Shown here piece after piece: positions 61,313 to 64,000 of a DNA stretch of 64,000 nucleotides (the stretch's first letter is position 1; every line of letters starts with the position of its first letter). The DNA is from JAZSQZ01 sp045538175. GTDB taxonomy: Bacteria; Bacillota; Clostridia; Christensenellales; UBA1242. The stretch lies in contig JAZSQZ010000147.1 in assembly GCA_045538175.1 (NCBI GenBank), forward strand, positions 1 through 64,000, written 5' to 3'. The notes under the pieces are model-generated. The model had not been told where the DNA came from. It did no database searches and saw nothing but the letters and a program-made list of their open reading frames with translations. Made by a program: the position numbers and the translations under genes.

Positions 61313-64000
61313 ATGAATATTTTTGTCTCACAATTTGGTAACTTTTTTACGGACATTTTTGATGCCATTGGTAATTTCTTTAGCACCATTGGCGCTATTT
61401 TTACGGGCATCTTAGACTATTTGTTTGAACCTGTTTGGATGCTTTTATACTATACATTTATCGCTATCGCACAAATTGCAAACTTCTGCGAAATCGTTTT
61501 TAAGAAGGTTGCTGGTTTAGATACGATTTATGTCGGTGGTGAAGCCTTTGGTGGTGCAGAACAAATCGGTTCCCAAGGTGCTGGTAGTACAGGTGGCCTT
61601 GTTATGGCTTTCCTTGGTAATGACACAGTTTATAAAACACTTATTGCAATCATTATTTTCTCAGTTGTTTTGTTATTCTTAACAACTATTATTGCAATTA
61701 TCAAAGCAGAATTCTCACTCGACCTTAAGACAAGTGCTAAAGGTCCTATTATCGGTAGAGCATTAAAGTCACTTGTTATGTTCTTTATTGTTCCTATAGT
61801 CACAGTTCTTGGTATTTATATTACAAATATCATCACACTTTCTGTTAATCAATTGTTATCTGGAACATCATCTCAAGGTATTGTTAACAACTGCTTTAAG
61901 TGCGCCGCATATAACGCTAACCGTGGGCGAAATAGTGAAATATACAAAAATTATTACGCCACGGGTCTGCAGGACTTGAGTGGTAATGTCTTGGGGTGGA
62001 CGCCTGACGATGTCGACGCGGCTTTCGTAAAAACATTTACGCCTGAAGCAGTCGATTTCCCTGTTGTCACAATGGGTGACGCAAAACAAAACGTTGGTCT
62101 TGGTGCTTCGGCTTTAAGTCTTTTCACCGGGGCTTTCAATATGGTTGCCAACTTTAACGAAGGTGGTAACGCAAACTTCCACATGATCCTTCATATGTAT
62201 CCTATGGCTGGTCAGGAAATGAACTTCTATAGGTTCGATCAGGTTAGATATTTCTATGATATGGCGTCTTTCGACTATATCATTGGTATTGGTACAGCAC
62301 TTGTAATGTCTTGGATTTTATTATCTACATGTCTTGCTCTTATTAAGAGAGTATTCGAAATTACAATGCTTATGTTACTTGCTCCTCCTATGATTGCACT
62401 TGCTCCACTTGATAATGGACAAGCTCAAAAGAAGTGGCAAGGCGAAATGTTAAAACGTGTTATCGCTACAATTGGACCGGTATTTGCATTTAATATGTAT
62501 TTCTTATTGGTTCCATTGTTTAGTTCAATTTCATTATTTGCAAACACAGGATTCTTAAGTGCAGTTGCTGGTAGCCCATTATCAGTTGGTGCTTCACAAA
62601 CAGGTATGCCATTCCTTGCTGCTGCTGCAATCGCTGTTGTTGCATACGACCTCTTTATGCAATTGATTATTGTTATCGTAGGTTTATCAATTGTTAAACA
62701 AGCTTCAGCTATGATTTCTAACTTACTCGGTATTGAAGACCTTGTTAAATCAGGTATGGATACAAGCAAGAAAGCTGTTGCTACAGCTGCTTCAGTTGCT
62801 TCAATGGCATTTGGTGGTGCTGGTCTTGCAGTTAAAGGTGTTGCTGCTGGTATGAAAGCTGCAAAAGCAATTGGAAAATCAGTCAACAAAGCAAGAGCTG
62901 CTAAAGCTGCAACAAAAGGCAAGGGTAGACTTGCTAACAAGAGAAAGGGTCTTGAAACTGATGTTCAAGATGCCGAATCAGGTGTACAAAATGCTCAAGA
63001 AGCAGCCGACAAGAAGATGGAAGAGTATGTTGACATGCAAAGACAAGAAGGCGAATCAGATCAAGCATTCGCAGCAAGACAAGAGGCTGCTTTGGCTGAT
63101 GCAGAAGCCGCTGAAAAAGAAGTAGAAAAGAAGAAAGCTCTCAGAGATGCTGCTAAAGCTGACCTTGAAAGTTTTGATTCTGGTGATTTCTCTGCAGCAA
63201 AAGGCAAGAAGGGTAAAACTGCTGAAGCAAGAAAGAAAACTAGAGAAGAAGCATACGAAGCATCTGAAAAAGAAAAAGCTCGTGCTCAGACAAGAGACGA
63301 TGCTAAGAAGAAGGCTCAAGAAGAATTCGACAAATCTGACAAAACTATTGAAGATCAAAGAAAATACGACGATGCTATTGCTGCAGCTGATTATGCATAC
63401 AAAAGAGATAAAGCTGGTAAGGAAGCAAAGGCATACAAACCATCAGCAGGTACAAGATTTGCAAGAAGTGGATTTGCTCAAGCATTTATGGGTGAATTCG
63501 GTAAGAATGCAACAGGAACAAGTATCTTCGCTGGTTCAAAACACATGGATAAAAATGCTAACACTATGTGGAGAATGGTTCTTGATAACTGGGTTGGCAT
63601 CATGGGTGGTAAAGAAGATGGTGCTGGTTTGATTGTTAGAAGAGCTTTAGAAAAAACTGAAAGAGAAAGATTCTTCTATTCAGGTAAAGAAAATAAGCAA
63701 CTTGAACTTAAACGTGAACAAGGCTTATTGATGCAAGAAAGAGCTAACAGTGAAGCTAACATTCAAAAGACAAAACAAAAAGAACAAGATAAACAACTTC
63801 TTAAACAAATGTTGTCTGAACAAGGCTATAAGGGTGATGATCTTGAACAAGCATTCCTTAACGCATTGAATAGACATGCTCAAGGTAAGAAAGTTGGTGG
63901 CTTTGAAGAATACAAGAAAAAGCACGAAGAACAAGCACAAAGTGATGCAAAACAAAAGGCAATTCAAGCTAAGGTTGAAGCTCATAATGTTGACATAGAA
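61313..64000 (+). CDS. VirB6/TrbL-like polytopic conjugal transfer protein, 3' end outside the window
   Basis: Open from ATG at 61313 to the window end, 896 codons with no stop. AGGGGAAAG precedes ATG. About six to eight membrane helices occur in the first 500 residues (for example around 105-130, 150-180, 330-355, 365-380, 395-420 and 440-480), with a large external loop at about 190-320. From about 530 on it is a long Ala/Lys/Glu/Gln-rich, probably coiled-coil cytoplasmic tail. This is the layout of VirB6/TrbL-like proteins (Mbov_0396-type ICE proteins) that form the inner channel. The external loop is encoded by DNA of higher GC and different codon choice. Confidence 0.85.
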   Translation, partial: MNIFVSQFGNFFTDIFDAIGNFFSTIGAIFTGILDYLFEPVWMLLYYTFIAIAQIANFCEIVFKKVAGLDTIYVGGEAFGGAEQIGSQGAGSTGGLVMAFLGNDTVYKTLIAIIIFSVVLLFLTTIIAIIKAEFSLDLKTSAKGPIIGRALKSLVMFFIVPIVTVLGIYITNIITLSVNQLLSGTSSQGIVNNCFKCAAYNANRGRNSEIYKNYYATGLQDLSGNVLGWTPDDVDAAFVKTFTPEAVDFPVVTMGDAKQNVGLGASALSLFTGAFNMVANFNEGGNANFHMILHMYPMAGQEMNFYRFDQVRYFYDMASFDYIIGIGTALVMSWILLSTCLALIKRVFEITMLMLLAPPMIALAPLDNGQAQKKWQGEMLKRVIATIGPVFAFNMYFLLVPLFSSISLFANTGFLSAVAGSPLSVGASQTGMPFLAAAAIAVVAYDLFMQLIIVIVGLSIVKQASAMISNLLGIEDLVKSGMDTSKKAVATAASVASMAFGGAGLAVKGVAAGMKAAKAIGKSVNKARAAKAATKGKGRLANKRKGLETDVQDAESGVQNAQEAADKKMEEYVDMQRQEGESDQAFAARQEAALADAEAAEKEVEKKKALRDAAKADLESFDSGDFSAAKGKKGKTAEARKKTREEAYEASEKEKARAQTRDDAKKKAQEEFDKSDKTIEDQRKYDDAIAAADYAYKRDKAGKEAKAYKPSAGTRFARSGFAQAFMGEFGKNATGTSIFAGSKHMDKNANTMWRMVLDNWVGIMGGKEDGAGLIVRRALEKTERERFFYSGKENKQLELKREQGLLMQERANSEANIQKTKQKEQDKQLLKQMLSEQGYKGDDLEQAFLNALNRHAQGKKVGGFEEYKKKHEEQAQSDAKQKAIQAKVEAHNVDIE

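Noticed and set aside
56263..64000. Declaring a complete integrative conjugative element
   Set aside because: No integrase, relaxase, VirB4 or attachment repeats are visible, and the right boundary is outside the window.
1..64000. Recoded TGA (mycoplasma-type code), suggested by low GC and Mbov-type conjugation proteins
   Set aside because: TGA is the natural stop of whiA, tatD and spmA, and Trp is encoded by TGG throughout.

Overview
The window looks like chromosome of a low-GC, endospore-forming member of the Bacillota, most likely a gut-type Clostridia lineage. The reasons are the gene set (veg, a SipL-like protein, spoIIR, sleB, ypeB, spmA/spmB, whiA, ricT, murB), TTGACA/TATAAT promoters with 17-base spacers, strong GGAGG-type ribosome binding sites, many U-tailed hairpin terminators and strong A/T-ending codon preference. 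TGA is used as a stop (for example whiA and tatD), so the standard bacterial code applies. The lineage is inference; there is no 16S gene here.

Layout. 1-4621: 3' part of a large GLUG-repeat beta-helix surface protein. 5008-18185: transcription/translation core, rpoB-rpoC, a 70-residue unknown, an orphan HicB-like protein, an L7Ae-like protein, rpsL, rpsG, fusA and tuf. 18236-22524: a 90-bp tandem repeat that ends in the promoter of an AI-2E-family transporter, then trpS, a small cysteine-rich membrane protein divergent from an ArsR regulator, and a methyltransferase. 22612-32772: a long same-strand run uvrC, solute-binding protein, murB, PHP protein, whiA, dnaE, pfkA, largely overlapping or nearly touching. 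33337-36410: greA, then holB-ricT-trmN6. 36391-37505 (minus): spmA-spmB. 37590-39175: tatD-rsmA. 39319-41827: an unknown protein and a lipoprotein. 41919-46358: sporulation/germination cluster veg, sipL-like, spoIIR, sleB, ypeB. 46471-47676: a Rho-like protein whose ATPase centre is degenerate. 47723-56080 (minus): a 2,785-residue surface protein. 56263-64000: part of a type IV secretion/conjugation locus with a VirD4-like ATPase (minus), a two-helix pilin-like protein, a large lipoprotein and a VirB6/TrbL-like polytopic protein that runs off the window end.

How the parts fit. The first third is housekeeping gene expression with very strong promoters; tuf has two tandem near-perfect ones. The middle is DNA replication/repair, cell-wall synthesis and division control in a familiar Firmicutes order, but with rapZ and yvcK absent beside whiA. 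The sporulation cluster joins forespore signalling (SpoIIR), coat assembly (SipL-like) and cortex lysis (SleB/YpeB). The right end suggests a cell-surface and conjugation-like apparatus; no relaxase, integrase or attachment site is visible in this window, so calling it an integrative element would go beyond the evidence.

The most unusual items are the ATPase-dead Rho paralogue, the CXC-motif membrane peptide divergent from an ArsR regulator (an SmtA/SmtB-like layout), the natural Gln at the rifampicin-critical His526 position of RpoB, the 90-bp repeat that seems to be multiplied promoter DNA, a 92-bp out-of-frame overlap of murB with its neighbour, and a GC-rich, codon-atypical loop inside the VirB6-like gene.
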